Source of the DNA: Streptomyces tanashiensis
GTDB taxonomy: Bacteria > Actinomycetota > Actinomycetes > Streptomycetales > Streptomycetaceae
Direction: 5' to 3'
Length of the DNA stretch: 64,000 bases
Assembly: GCF_014648895.1 (NCBI RefSeq)
Contig: NZ_BMRZ01000021.1
Coordinates: 92,576 to 156,575 of the forward strand
Below the pieces are notes generated by a model. It was given only the letters and a program-made list of their open reading frames with translations. It did no database searches and was not told the DNA's origin. The translations under genes were made by a program, and so were the position numbers. Shown in pieces: positions 52,899 through 62,131 of this stretch. The first letter of the stretch is position 1, and the number at the start of each line of letters is the position of its first letter.

Positions 52899-54438
52899 CT
52901 GATTCCTTCGTGTGGTTCAGGCCGGTCATGCCCTCCATGGCGGCGACGAGCTGTTCGTCGCTCCAGCCGTGCGGGAACTCGGTGACGACGCGTCCGTGGA
53001 ACATGACCAGGACGCGGTCGCACACCCGGAGGTCGTCGAGCTCGTCGGAGACGATCAGGGCGCTCCTTCCGCTGTCGGCGACCTCGCGGACCGTGCCGAG
53101 CAGGGACTCCTTGGACTTGACGTCCACGCCGTTGGTCGGGCGGACGGCCACCAGGACGTGCGGCTCCGTGGCGAGGGCGCGGGCGATGACGACCTTCTGC
53201 TGGTTGCCGCCGGACAGGTCGGAGACGGAGGCGGAGGCCCCGGGCGTCTTGATGTCGAGGTCGGCGATCATCCGCTCGGCGAAGGCCCTGGTCCGTGAGG
53301 GCAGCACCATGCCGAAGGGGCCGAGCTGATCGGTGACGGTGAGGGTGGCGTTCTCGGCGACGCTGCGCTCCGGGACGAGTCCCTGGATGTGCCGGTCCTC
53401 GGGGACGAAGCCGATGCCGGCCGCGAGCGCGTCGGGGACGCGTCCGGTGCGGACGGGACGGCCGGCGACCGTGACCGTGCCGGAGCGGGGCCGCCGCAGT
53501 CCGGCCAGGGTCTCACCGAGCTGGACGTTGCCGCTGGCCGCCGCTCCGGCGAGCCCCACGACCTCGCCCGCGCGTGCGGTCAGGGTGACGTCGTCGTAGA
53601 CGCCGGTCAGGCTCAGGCCCGAGACGTCGAGGAGCGAGGTGCCGTCCGCGGCCGCGCGGCCGGCCACCGACCAGGCGGGCTCGGTGCCCCGGCCGCTCTC
53701 ACCGGTCATCGCCTCCACCAGGGCCTGCTGGTCGAGCTCGGCCACCGGGGCGGTGACGATGTGCCGGGCGTCCCGGTAGACCGTCACCGTGGAGCAGAGC
53801 TCGTACACCTCCTGCAGGTGGTGGGAGATGAAGAGGAAGGCGACGCCCTGCCGCTGGAGGGCGCGGAGCTTGTCGAAGAGCCTCTCGATGCCACGGGCGT
53901 CGAGCTTGGCCGTGGGCTCGTCGAGGATGATGAACCGGGCACCGAAGGAGAGCGCCCGGGCGATCTCCACGAACTGCCGCTGCTCGACGGTGAGGTCCTC
54001 GGCGCGGGCGGTCGGGTCGACGTCCACGCCGTACTCGGCGAGCAGGTCGCTCGCGCGGTGCCGCAACCGCTTCCAGCTGATGGGGCGCAGCGCCCCGGAG
54101 CTCTGCCGGTCGAGGAAGAGGTTCTCCGCGACGGTCAGGCCCGGGATGATGGTGGAGCGCTGGTAGACGCAGGCCACCTTGGAGCGCCACGCGTCGGTGT
54201 CACCGGGTGAGGGCGCCGGTTCGCCCTCGAAGCGCAGGGTGCCGGTGTCGGGCTGCTGCAGGCCGGTGAGGATCGACACGAGCGTGGACTTGCCCGCGCC
54301 GTTGCGGCCGACGAGGGCGTGGGATTCGCCCGGTGCCACGGAGATGCGTGCGTCGCTGAGGGCGACCGTGGCGCCGAAGCGCTTGCTGATCCCGTCGGCC
54401 TCGACGACGGGGCCCCGGACGGGGCTGGGGTCCGCCAT
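52882..54438 (-). CDS. Ribose-type sugar ABC transporter ATPase (two nucleotide-binding domains)
   Basis: A 518-aa RbsA-like double ATPase. The first domain has ALVGRNGAGKSTLVSILTGL, LTVEQRQFVEIARAL and FIILDEPTAKLD. In the second, Walker A is degenerate (VGLAGAAASGNVQLGETLAG) while DLSGGNQQKVVIARALATEP is good and Walker B reads VLVAVRPTNGVDVK, as usual for this family. It is encoded between the permease and binding-protein genes and energises import of the sugar. Confidence 0.88.
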   Translation of the reverse strand: MADPSPVRGPVVEADGISKRFGATVALSDARISVAPGESHALVGRNGAGKSTLVSILTGLQQPDTGTLRFEGEPAPSPGDTDAWRSKVACVYQRSTIIPGLTVAENLFLDRQSSGALRPISWKRLRHRASDLLAEYGVDVDPTARAEDLTVEQRQFVEIARALSFGARFIILDEPTAKLDARGIERLFDKLRALQRQGVAFLFISHHLQEVYELCSTVTVYRDARHIVTAPVAELDQQALVEAMTGESGRGTEPAWSVAGRAAADGTSLLDVSGLSLTGVYDDVTLTARAGEVVGLAGAAASGNVQLGETLAGLRRPRSGTVTVAGRPVRTGRVPDALAAGIGFVPEDRHIQGLVPERSVAENATLTVTDQLGPFGMVLPSRTRAFAERMIADLDIKTPGASASVSDLSGGNQQKVVIARALATEPHVLVAVRPTNGVDVKSKESLLGTVREVADSGRSALIVSDELDDLRVCDRVLVMFHGRVVTEFPHGWSDEQLVAAMEGMTGLNHTKESDVSHH

Positions 54439-54478
54439 GGCGGGGTGGTCCTTTCGGCTGGAGCGGCATGCGGTGGGA

Positions 54479-54522
54479 CCGTGAGCGGCGGCGGAGGGTG
54501 GTCGGCAGGCCGCCGCTCACGG
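54479..54522. terminator. Intercistronic hairpin between binding-protein and ATPase genes
   Basis: Perfect 13-bp arms at 54479-54491 and 54510-54522 around an 18-base loop, just after the binding-protein stop on the minus strand. Such hairpins partly terminate or stabilise the upstream message, so the binding protein is made in excess over the ATPase and permease. Confidence 0.7.
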
Positions 54523-54533
54523 GGTCCGGGGGA

Positions 54534-55577
54534 CTACTTGCCGACGTTGTTGCCCCACAAGGCCTGGTCGTCGACGTTCTCCTTGGTGATCAGGGGGGCG
54601 GGGAGCTGGTCCTCGAGGCCGTTGGGCAGGGCGACGATCGTCGACTGGTGGTCGGTCGGGCCGGGCTTGAAGGTCTTGCCTTCTGCGGCGGCCTGCGCGT
54701 AGTGGAGGGCGTACTTGGCGTAGAGGTCCGCGGGCTGCGAGACGGTGGCGTCGATCTTGCCCTCGCGGATCGCCTTGAGCTCCGCCGGGATGCCGTCGTT
54801 GGAGACGATGCTGATGTGTCCCGGCTGTCCGGCGGGCTTGAGCAGGCCCTTCTGCTGGAGCAGGGCGAGGGTGGGCTGGAGGAAGACGCCGCCGGCCTGC
54901 ATGTAGATGCCGCCGAGGTCCGGATGGGCGGCCAGGGTGGACTGGAGCTTGGCCGAGGCGACGTCCCCCTTCCAGTCGGTGGCGAGCTCGATCACCTTGA
55001 TGCCGGGGAAGTTCTCCTTCATGCAGGCGGCGAAGGCCTCGGAGCGGTCGCGCCCGTTGATGGAGCTCAGTGCGCCCTGGAGCTCCACGACCTTGCCCTT
55101 GCCCCCGAGCTGCTTGCCGAGGAACTCGCAGGCCTTCGTGCCGTACGCCTTGTTGTCGGCGCGCACCACCATGTAGACGTCCCCCTTGTCGGGACGCGTG
55201 TCGACGCTGACCACCGGGATCTTCTTCGAGGCGAGCGTCTCCAGGGTGGAGGCGATCGCGCCGGTGTCCTGCGGGGCCATGACGACGGCCTTGGCGCCGG
55301 TGTTCTGGAAGACCTGGACGTTGGCCACGAGCTTCGTCACGTCGTTCTGGGAGTTGCTCACCGGCAGGGTGTTGAGGCCCTGGTCCTTGGCGTCCCGTTC
55401 GATGTACTGCGCGTAGGAGTTCCAGAAGTCGGAGTCCGCGCGCGGCAGGTCGATGCCGAGCGCCGGCTTGCCGCCGGAGGAGGCCGCGTCGCTGCCGCGG
55501 TTGCAGGCGGTGGCGAACCCCGCCAGGACGGCCACGGCGGCGGCCGTGGCCGCGATTCTGGAGGAGCGAGGCTTCAT
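54534..55577 (-). CDS. Sugar-binding lipoprotein (RbsB-like)
   Basis: A 347-aa substrate-binding protein. It has a lipoprotein signal peptide (MKPRSSRIAATAAAVAVLAG, lipobox AGFATAC with the acylated Cys at about residue 26), then a type I periplasmic binding fold (LGIDLPRADSDFWNSYAQYI, KAVVMAPQDTGAIASTLETL, IPVVSVDTRPDKGDVYMVVR). The ATG at 55577 has AAGGAG upstream, although the frame stays open much further. It captures the sugar outside the membrane for the ABC importer. Confidence 0.87.
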   Translation of the reverse strand: MKPRSSRIAATAAAVAVLAGFATACNRGSDAASSGGKPALGIDLPRADSDFWNSYAQYIERDAKDQGLNTLPVSNSQNDVTKLVANVQVFQNTGAKAVVMAPQDTGAIASTLETLASKKIPVVSVDTRPDKGDVYMVVRADNKAYGTKACEFLGKQLGGKGKVVELQGALSSINGRDRSEAFAACMKENFPGIKVIELATDWKGDVASAKLQSTLAAHPDLGGIYMQAGGVFLQPTLALLQQKGLLKPAGQPGHISIVSNDGIPAELKAIREGKIDATVSQPADLYAKYALHYAQAAAEGKTFKPGPTDHQSTIVALPNGLEDQLPAPLITKENVDDQALWGNNVGK

Positions 55578-55965
55578 CGTGGTGATCTCCTTGGCTGGGG
55601 TGCGGGTGCCCTTGAGGGGGTGGGGAGCCGGGGGCGTGATCCGGCGATGCGGAACGGCCGGAGATTCCCGAGTCATCGGATGGCTCCGGGCAACGAGGAC
55701 CTTACGAGTCGGAAACGCGACTGACAAGAGGAGACCTCGGATGAATTGCGAAGCCGCCTTTCCAAGGACCTTGGCGCGGTCGCCGCTTGCGGGCACAGGG
55801 ATGCTGACCTGTGACGGAGCCGCCTGGACATCCCACGCAACCGACAAACATCGGATGACTCCTTGCGGTGAGGCGAGGGAGGCTCGTATGGTCATGCCGC
55901 CGCGGATTCATCAGATGTGTCGGCTTGAGGGGCGTGATCCCCAAAGCGACGACAGGAGACGAGAC
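55578..55965. promoter_or_regulatory. Divergent promoter region of the L-fucose locus
   Basis: A 388-bp gap between the binding-protein gene (minus) and the hydrolase gene (plus). CATCGGATG occurs at 55674-55682 and 55849-55857, and CATCAGATG at 55909-55917; each is a CATC-N-GATG palindrome. The last lies 49 bp before the hydrolase start and the first 97 bp before the binding-protein start. FadR-type repressors bind short palindromes of this shape. Confidence 0.65.
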
Positions 55966-56817
55966 ATGAAGCTGATGCGTATCGGCATGCCCGGGGACGA
56001 GACCCCGGCGGTCCTGGACGAGGACGGCACCACGTTCGACCTCAGAACCCTCACCACGGACATCGACGGACCGTTCCTCGCCTCGGGCGGGATCGACCGC
56101 GTCCGGCGGGCGCTCGCGGGAGGCGAGCTGCCGCGCCTCGACGTCACCGGCCGGCGGACGGGGGCACCGGTGGCCCGGCCCGGCAAGGTGGTGTGTGTCG
56201 GTCTCAACTACCGCGACCACGCCGAGGAGACCGGTGCGCCCGTCCCCGAGCGGCCGGTGGTGTTCATGAAGGACCCCTCCACCGTGGTGGGCCCGTACGA
56301 CGACGTGCTGATCCCGCGCGGGTCGGTCAAGACCGACTGGGAGGTCGAACTCGCGGTCGTCATCGGCCGTGAGGCCCGCTATCTGGAGAGCCCGGAGGAG
56401 GCGGCCGGCCACATCGCCGGGTACGCCGTCAGCCACGACGTGTCCGAGCGGGAGTTCCAGCTGGAGTTCTCCCCCCAGTGGGACCTCGGCAAGTCCTGCG
56501 AGACCTTCAACCCGCTCGGCCCCTGGCTCGTCACCCCCGACGAGGCGGGCGACCCCCAGACCCTGAGCCTGAGCCTGGCCGTCAACGGCGAGGTCCGCCA
56601 GAACGGCCACACCAAGAACATGGTCTTCGACGTCGCGCACCTCGTCTGGTACCTGAGCCAGTACATGGTGCTGCGCCCGGGAGACGTCATCAACACCGGG
56701 ACCCCGGCCGGCGTGGCCCTCGGCCTGCCCGGCACCCCCTACCTGCGCGCGGGTGACACCGTCGAGCTGTCCGTCGACGGCCTCGGCACCCAGCGCCAGA
56801 CGTTCATCAACGCGTGA
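55966..56817 (+). CDS. FAH-family 2,4-diketo-3-deoxy-L-fuconate hydrolase
   Basis: A 283-aa fumarylacetoacetate-hydrolase-fold protein. Its signatures are VVCVGLNYRDHAEETGAPVP, PVVFMKDPSTVVGPYDDVLI, DWEVELAVVIGREARYLE (metal-binding Glu residues), GYAVSHDVSEREFQLEFS, GKSCETFNPLGPWLV and VINTGTPAGVALGL. In the non-phosphorylating fucose/rhamnose pathway this enzyme cleaves the diketo acid to pyruvate and L-lactate, fitting the neighbours. The ATG at 55966 follows AGGAG. It overlaps the dehydratase start. Confidence 0.82.
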   Translation: MKLMRIGMPGDETPAVLDEDGTTFDLRTLTTDIDGPFLASGGIDRVRRALAGGELPRLDVTGRRTGAPVARPGKVVCVGLNYRDHAEETGAPVPERPVVFMKDPSTVVGPYDDVLIPRGSVKTDWEVELAVVIGREARYLESPEEAAGHIAGYAVSHDVSEREFQLEFSPQWDLGKSCETFNPLGPWLVTPDEAGDPQTLSLSLAVNGEVRQNGHTKNMVFDVAHLVWYLSQYMVLRPGDVINTGTPAGVALGLPGTPYLRAGDTVELSVDGLGTQRQTFINA

Positions 56818-58166
56818 AAGGCACCGAGTTGTCCGCATCCGCAGCGCGGATCACCGCCGTCGACACCTACGACATCCGCTTCCCCACCTCGCGGGAACTG
56901 GACGGGTCCGACGCCATGAACCCCGACCCCGACTACTCCGCCGCCTACCTCGTCCTGCGCACGTCCGCGGGCGACCACGAAGGCCACGGCTTCACCTTCA
57001 CCATCGGCCGCGGCAACGACGTCCAGGTCGCCGCCATCGACGCCCTGCGCGAGCACGTCGTCGGCAGGAGCGTCGACGAGCTGTGCGCCGACCCCGGAGA
57101 CCTCTACCGGGCGCTCGTCGGAGACAGCCAACTGCGCTGGCTCGGACCGGAGAAGGGGGTGATGCACATGGCGATCGGCGCCGTCGTCAACGCGGTCTGG
57201 GACCTCGCGGCCAAGCGCGAGGGCAAGCCGGTCTGGCAGTTCCTCGCCGACTCCGACCCGGAGTGGCTGGTGAGCCAGATCGACTTCCGGTACATCAGCG
57301 ACGCGCTCACCCGGGACGAGGCCCTGGAACTGCTGACCAAGGGCAGGCAGGGTGCGGCCGAGCGCTCCGCCGGCCTGCTGCGGCAGGGCTACCCCGCGTA
57401 CACCACCTCTCCCGGCTGGCTGGGCTACTCCGACGAGAAGCTCACCCGCCTTGCCGAGCAGGCCGTCGCGGACGGCTTCACCCAGATCAAGCTCAAGGTC
57501 GGCGCCGACCTCGACGACGACATACGCCGCTGCCGCGCCGCCCGGGAAGCCGTCGGACCGGACATCCGCATGGCGATCGACGCCAACCAGCGCTGGGACG
57601 TCGACCAGGCGATCGAGTGGACCAACGCGCTCGCCGAGTTCGACCCGTACTGGATCGAGGAACCCACCAGCCCGGACGACGTCCTCGGCCACGCCGCCAT
57701 CCGTCGCGGCGTCCATCCGGTCAAGGTCGCCACCGGCGAGCACGTCCAGAACCGCATCGTCTTCAAGCAGCTCCTCCAGGCCGGCGCCGTCGACGTCCTC
57801 CAGCTGGACTCCGCCCGCGTCGCCGGCGTCAACGAGAACCTCGCCATCCTGCTGCTCGCCGCCAAGTTCGGCATCCCCGTCTGCCCGCACGCCGGCGGCG
57901 TCGGACTGTGCGAACTCGTCCAGCACCTGTCGATGTTCGACTACGTGGCGCTCTCCGGCACCACCCAGGACCGGGTCGTCGAGTTCGTCGACCACCTCCA
58001 CCAGCACTTCCTCGACCCGGTCGTGATCGACCGCGGACACTACCGGGCCCCCACCACGCCCGGCTTCTCCGCCGGCATGAAGCAGGCCAGCATCGACACG
58101 TACACCTTCCCGCACGGCGCCTTCTGGGTCGCCGACGCGGCCGAGGACACGGAGGGACGGGCATGA
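56814..58166 (+). CDS. L-fuconate dehydratase
   Basis: A 450-aa enolase-superfamily enzyme strongly resembling L-fuconate dehydratases: SDAMNPDPDYSAAYLVLRTS, GHGFTFTIGRGNDVQVAAI, VNAVWDLAAKREGKPVWQFL, TQIKLKVGADLDDD (KxK acid/base lysines), DANQRWDVDQAIEW and IEEPTSPDDVLGH (metal ligands), PVKVATGEHVQNR, CPHAGGVGLCELVQH. It converts L-fuconate to 2-keto-3-deoxy-L-fuconate. It starts with a GTG overlapping the hydrolase stop and ends with ATGA overlap to the SDR gene. Confidence 0.9.
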   Translation: MKGTELSASAARITAVDTYDIRFPTSRELDGSDAMNPDPDYSAAYLVLRTSAGDHEGHGFTFTIGRGNDVQVAAIDALREHVVGRSVDELCADPGDLYRALVGDSQLRWLGPEKGVMHMAIGAVVNAVWDLAAKREGKPVWQFLADSDPEWLVSQIDFRYISDALTRDEALELLTKGRQGAAERSAGLLRQGYPAYTTSPGWLGYSDEKLTRLAEQAVADGFTQIKLKVGADLDDDIRRCRAAREAVGPDIRMAIDANQRWDVDQAIEWTNALAEFDPYWIEEPTSPDDVLGHAAIRRGVHPVKVATGEHVQNRIVFKQLLQAGAVDVLQLDSARVAGVNENLAILLLAAKFGIPVCPHAGGVGLCELVQHLSMFDYVALSGTTQDRVVEFVDHLHQHFLDPVVIDRGHYRAPTTPGFSAGMKQASIDTYTFPHGAFWVADAAEDTEGRA

Positions 58167-58924
58167 CGACCGAACTCGCGGGGCTCACCGCCCTGGTCAC
58201 CGGCGGTGCCTCCGGCATCGGCCTCGCCACCGCCCGGCTGCTCGCCGACCGCGGAGCGGACGTCGCCGTCCTCGACCTCGATCCGAGCGGCGTCCCCGCC
58301 CCCCTGCGGGGCTTCACCGCCGACGTCTCCGACGACGAGTCGGTCCGCCGCGCCGTGGAGGCGGCAGCCGAGATCCTCGGTGGCATCGACATCCTGGTCA
58401 ACAACGCCGGTATCGGGGCCGCCGGTACCGTCGAGGACAACCCGGACGCGCAGTGGCACAGCGTCCTCGACGTCAACGTCCTCGGCGTCGTCCGCACCAC
58501 CCGGGCCGCCCTGCCGCACCTGCGGCGATCGGCACACGCCGCGATCGTCAACACCTGCTCCATCGCCGCGACCGCCGGACTGCCGCAGCGCGCGCTGTAC
58601 TCGGCCAGCAAGGGCGCGGTGCTGTCCCTCACCCTCGCCATGGCCGCCGACCACGTCCGCGAAGGCATCCGGGTCAACTGCGTCAACCCCGGCACCGTCG
58701 ACACCCCGTGGGTCGGCCGCCTTCTCGGCGCCGCCGCCGACCCCGCCGCGGAGCGCGCCGCACTCGAAGCGCGCCAGCCCACCGGACGGCTGGTCTCCGC
58801 CGACCAGGTCGCCGCCTCCATCGCCTACCTCGCCTCCCCCGCCGCCGGCAGCACCACGGGCACCGCCCTCGCCGTCGACGGCGGCATGGCCGGACTGCGC
58901 CTGCGACCGGAGCCGAAGCCTTGA
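58163..58924 (+). CDS. SDR dehydrogenase (2-keto-3-deoxy-L-fuconate dehydrogenase candidate)
   Basis: A 253-aa classical short-chain dehydrogenase: TALVTGGASGIGLATARLL (cofactor), DIDILVNNAGIGAAG preceded by GG, the Ser of NTCSIAATAGLPQRALYSASK (S..Y..K catalytic set), VNCVNPGTVDTPWVG. VLDLD after strand 2 favours NAD. In this pathway a NAD-dependent SDR oxidises 2-keto-3-deoxy-L-fuconate to the 2,4-diketo acid. An alternative role as L-fucose dehydrogenase is possible. It overlaps the aldo-keto reductase start (TTGA). Confidence 0.82.
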   Translation: MTTELAGLTALVTGGASGIGLATARLLADRGADVAVLDLDPSGVPAPLRGFTADVSDDESVRRAVEAAAEILGGIDILVNNAGIGAAGTVEDNPDAQWHSVLDVNVLGVVRTTRAALPHLRRSAHAAIVNTCSIAATAGLPQRALYSASKGAVLSLTLAMAADHVREGIRVNCVNPGTVDTPWVGRLLGAAADPAAERAALEARQPTGRLVSADQVAASIAYLASPAAGSTTGTALAVDGGMAGLRLRPEPKP

Positions 58925-59919
58925 CCCTGGACCAGAACGCACTCGGTCGCAGCACCGTACGGGTCACCGAGCTCGCCTTCGGCGCGGCCGCGATCGGCAA
59001 CCTGTTCACCGCCGTCACCGACGCCGAGGCCGAGCAGGCCGTCCACACAGCCTGGGACGCGGGCGTACGGTACTTCGACACCGCCCCGCACTACGGCCTC
59101 GGCCTGTCCGAACGGCGCCTGGGCGCCGCCCTGCGCTCCCGCCCCCGGAACCAGTACGTCGTCTCCAGCAAGGTCGGCCGCCTCCTGGAGCCGACACCGG
59201 GAGCCCCGGGCGACGACCTCGCGAACGGCTTCGCGGTCCCCGCCACCCACCGCCGGCGCTGGGACTTCAGCGCACGGGGTGTACGACGGTCGATCGAGGG
59301 AAGCCTGGAGCGGCTCGGCCTCGACCGGATCGACATCGTCTACCTCCACGACCCGGACGACCACGCCGGGCCGGCTCTCGACCAGGCGTACCCGGAGCTC
59401 GACCGGATGCGCCGCGAGGGAACCGTCGGCGCGATCGGCGTCGGCATGAACCAGGCAGACCTCCTCGCCCGCTTCATCCGCGAGACCGACCTCGACGCCG
59501 TCCTCCTCGCCGGCCGCTACACGCTCCTCGACCAGGGCGGCCTCACCGAACTGCTGCCCCTCGCCACCGACCGCGGCGTGGACGTCGTCATCGGCGGCGT
59601 CTTCAACTCCGGCCTGCTCGCCGACCCGCGCCCCGGCGCGACGTACGACTACACCGCCGCGCCGCCCGACCTGCTGTCCCGGGCCCTGGACCTCAAGACC
59701 GTCTGCGAACGTCACGGGGTGCCACTGCGCGCAGCCGCCCTCCGCTTCCCCCTCGGGCACCCGGCCGTCGCGAGCGTCCTCGTCGGCACCCGCAGCGCCG
59801 CCGAGGCCCGCGACGCGGCCGCCATGCTCGCCCACGCCGTACCTGACGCGTTGTGGGCGGAACTCAGGGAACGCGGGCTGCTGCCCGTGGACGTCCCGAC
59901 CCCCGGGGAGGCGAGCTGA
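58921..59919 (+). CDS. Aldo-keto reductase, L-fucose dehydrogenase-like
   Basis: A 332-aa AKR of the D-threo-aldose/L-fucose 1-dehydrogenase and pyridoxal dehydrogenase group. It has VRYFDTAPHYGLGLSERRLG (catalytic Asp, Tyr), YVVSSKVGRLLEP (Lys), DIVYLHDPDDH (His), AIGVGMNQADLLARFI and VVIGGVFNSGLLADP. It likely oxidises L-fucose to L-fuconolactone. The TTG start at 58921 overlaps the SDR stop. The LutA gene starts at its stop (TGATG). Confidence 0.82.
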   Translation: MTLDQNALGRSTVRVTELAFGAAAIGNLFTAVTDAEAEQAVHTAWDAGVRYFDTAPHYGLGLSERRLGAALRSRPRNQYVVSSKVGRLLEPTPGAPGDDLANGFAVPATHRRRWDFSARGVRRSIEGSLERLGLDRIDIVYLHDPDDHAGPALDQAYPELDRMRREGTVGAIGVGMNQADLLARFIRETDLDAVLLAGRYTLLDQGGLTELLPLATDRGVDVVIGGVFNSGLLADPRPGATYDYTAAPPDLLSRALDLKTVCERHGVPLRAAALRFPLGHPAVASVLVGTRSAAEARDAAAMLAHAVPDALWAELRERGLLPVDVPTPGEAS

Positions 59920-60659
59920 TGCGCGTCGCCCTGTTCCTCACGTGCTTCAACGACACGATGTTCCCGGACACCGGTCGGGCCGTGGTGACCGTCCTCGAAC
60001 GGCTCGGCCACACGGTGGACTTCCCGCTGGAGCAGACCTGCTGCGGGCAGATGCACTACAACACCGGCTACCGGCCGGAGGCCGTTCCCCTGGTGGACCG
60101 CTTCGCGCGGACCTTCGACGGGTACGACGCCGTGGTCACGCCCTCCGCGTCCTGCGCCGGCATGATCCGCGACCAGCACCCCGTCCTCGCCCGGGACCAC
60201 GGATCCGCCGCGCTCCAGCGCCAGGTCGCCGAAGTGGTGCCCCGCGTGCATGAGTTCACCGAGTTCCTCGTCGACGTGCTGGACGTGACAGACGTCGGTG
60301 CACGGTTCCCGCACCGGGTCGCGTACCACCCCACCTGCCACTCCCTGCGCGGCCTGCGACTCGGCGACCGGCCGCACCGGCTCCTGCGTGCGGTGAAGGA
60401 CATCGAGCTCGTCGACCTGCCGACCGCCGACGCCTGCTGCGGTTTCGGCGGCACCTTCGCCGTCAAGAACGCCGAGACGTCGAGCGCCATGCTCGCCGAC
60501 AAGACCCGGGGAGTCCTGGACAGCGGTGCCGAGGTGCTGTGCGCCGCCGACAACTCCTGCCTGATGCACATCGGCGGCGGACTGTCCCGAAAGGACAGCA
60601 CCGTACGGACCATGCACCTGGCGGAGATCCTGGCGCAGGACGAAGGAGCCGGACGATGA
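59919..60659 (+). CDS. lutA: L-lactate oxidation Fe-S subunit LutA
   Basis: A 246-aa CCG-domain protein with two cysteine-rich repeats (LTCFNDTMFP, EQTCCGQMHYNTGY, PSASCAGMIR; then YHPTCHSLRGLRLG, DACCGFGGTFAVK, DNSCLMHIGG). It is the LutA/GlcF-like subunit of the LutABC L-lactate dehydrogenase complex. Its placement inside the fucose operon fits removal of the L-lactate released by the FAH-family hydrolase. Coupled by overlap to both neighbours. Confidence 0.9.
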   Translation: MRVALFLTCFNDTMFPDTGRAVVTVLERLGHTVDFPLEQTCCGQMHYNTGYRPEAVPLVDRFARTFDGYDAVVTPSASCAGMIRDQHPVLARDHGSAALQRQVAEVVPRVHEFTEFLVDVLDVTDVGARFPHRVAYHPTCHSLRGLRLGDRPHRLLRAVKDIELVDLPTADACCGFGGTFAVKNAETSSAMLADKTRGVLDSGAEVLCAADNSCLMHIGGGLSRKDSTVRTMHLAEILAQDEGAGR

Positions 60660-62131
60660 GCACCCCTGGTGACCGCGGAGTCGTCTGGCTCGGCTCCCCC
60701 TCCTTCCCCGACGCCGCCCGCGAAGCGCTCAAGGACACCCAGCTGCGCGCCAACCTGGCCCGGGCCACGTCGACGATCCGCGACAAGCGGCTCGCCGTCG
60801 CCTCCGAGCTGGACGACTGGGAAGAGCTGCGGACGTCGGCCGCCGCCATCAAAAGGCGGACCGCCCGCCATCTCGACCACTACCTGGTGCAGTTGGAGGA
60901 GTCCGTCACGGCCGCCGGAGGCACGGTCCACTGGGCATCCGACGCCGCCGAGGCCAACCGCATCGTCACCGACCTCGTCCGGGCCACCGGCGAACGCGAG
61001 GTCGTGAAGATCAAGTCGATGGCGACCCAGGAGATCGGCCTCAACGAGCACCTCGCCGACGCCGGGATCACCGCGTACGAGACCGACCTCGCCGAACTCA
61101 TCGTCCAGCTCGGCGACGACCGCCCCTCCCACATCCTCGTCCCCGCCATCCACAAGAACCGCACGGAGATCAGGGACCTCTTCGCCGCCGAGATGGGCCA
61201 CTGGGGAGAGCCGGCGCCCGACGGCCTCGGCGACGAACCGGCCGAACTCGCCGAGGCGGCCCGCCGCCACCTGAGGCAGAAGTTCCTCACCGCCAAGGTC
61301 GCCGTGTCCGGCGCGAACTTCGCCGTCGCCGACAGCGGGACCGTCGTCGTGGTGGAGTCCGAGGGCAACGGCCGGATGTGCCTGACCCTGCCGCAGACCC
61401 TCATCACCGTCATGGGCATCGAGAAGGTCGTCCCCACCTGGTCCGACCTGGAGGTCTTCCTCCAGCTCCTGCCCCGCTCCTCCACCGGCGAGCGGATGAA
61501 CCCGTACACGTCCACCTGGACCGGCACCACCGACGGCGACGGACCGTCCGCGTTCCACCTGGTTCTCCTCGACAACGGCCGCACCGACACCCTCGCCGAC
61601 ACCGTCGGCCGCCAGGCACTCGCCTGCATCCGCTGCTCCGCCTGCCTCAACGTCTGCCCGGTCTTCGAACGGACCGGCGGCCACGCCTACGGATCGGTCT
61701 ACCCCGGCCCGATCGGCGCCGTCCTCACCCCCCAGCTCGTCGGCGTCGAGAACGCCGCCTCCCTCCCCTTCGCCTCCACCCTGTGCGGCGCCTGCTACGA
61801 CGCCTGCCCGGTGAAGATCGACATCCCGGAGGTACTGGCCCACCTGCGGGCCGAGGTCGTCGAGGCCGAACGGGCGGACCGGCGCGCCCCTACCCCTGAG
61901 GCCCTGGCCATGAAGGCCGCCGCCACCGTCCTCGACTCACCGGCACTGCTCGGCGCCGCCCAGAAGGCCGCGAGCCTCGGCGGCCGCGCCCTCGCCCGGC
62001 GCGGCCGCATCGGCCGCCTGCCGGGACCGCTGCGCGGCTGGTCCGACACCCGGGACACCCCCGTACCCCCGGCCGAGTCCTTCCGTACCTGGTGGCGCAA
62101 GAACCGCTCGCAGAACGAAGGGGAACGATGA
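60656..62131 (+). CDS. lutB: L-lactate oxidation Fe-S subunit LutB
   Basis: A 491-aa LutB: LUD domain (VKIKSMATQEIGLNEHLADA, GANFAVADSGTVVVVESEGN) followed by two 4Fe-4S ferredoxin-like motifs (CIRCSACLNVCPVFERTGGH and CGACYDACPVKIDIPEVL) and a C-terminal DUF3390-like tail ending FRTWWRKNR. It is the electron-transferring core of the LutABC complex. ATGA overlaps with LutA and LutC show one translationally coupled unit. Confidence 0.92.
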   Translation: MSTPGDRGVVWLGSPSFPDAAREALKDTQLRANLARATSTIRDKRLAVASELDDWEELRTSAAAIKRRTARHLDHYLVQLEESVTAAGGTVHWASDAAEANRIVTDLVRATGEREVVKIKSMATQEIGLNEHLADAGITAYETDLAELIVQLGDDRPSHILVPAIHKNRTEIRDLFAAEMGHWGEPAPDGLGDEPAELAEAARRHLRQKFLTAKVAVSGANFAVADSGTVVVVESEGNGRMCLTLPQTLITVMGIEKVVPTWSDLEVFLQLLPRSSTGERMNPYTSTWTGTTDGDGPSAFHLVLLDNGRTDTLADTVGRQALACIRCSACLNVCPVFERTGGHAYGSVYPGPIGAVLTPQLVGVENAASLPFASTLCGACYDACPVKIDIPEVLAHLRAEVVEAERADRRAPTPEALAMKAAATVLDSPALLGAAQKAASLGGRALARRGRIGRLPGPLRGWSDTRDTPVPPAESFRTWWRKNRSQNEGER

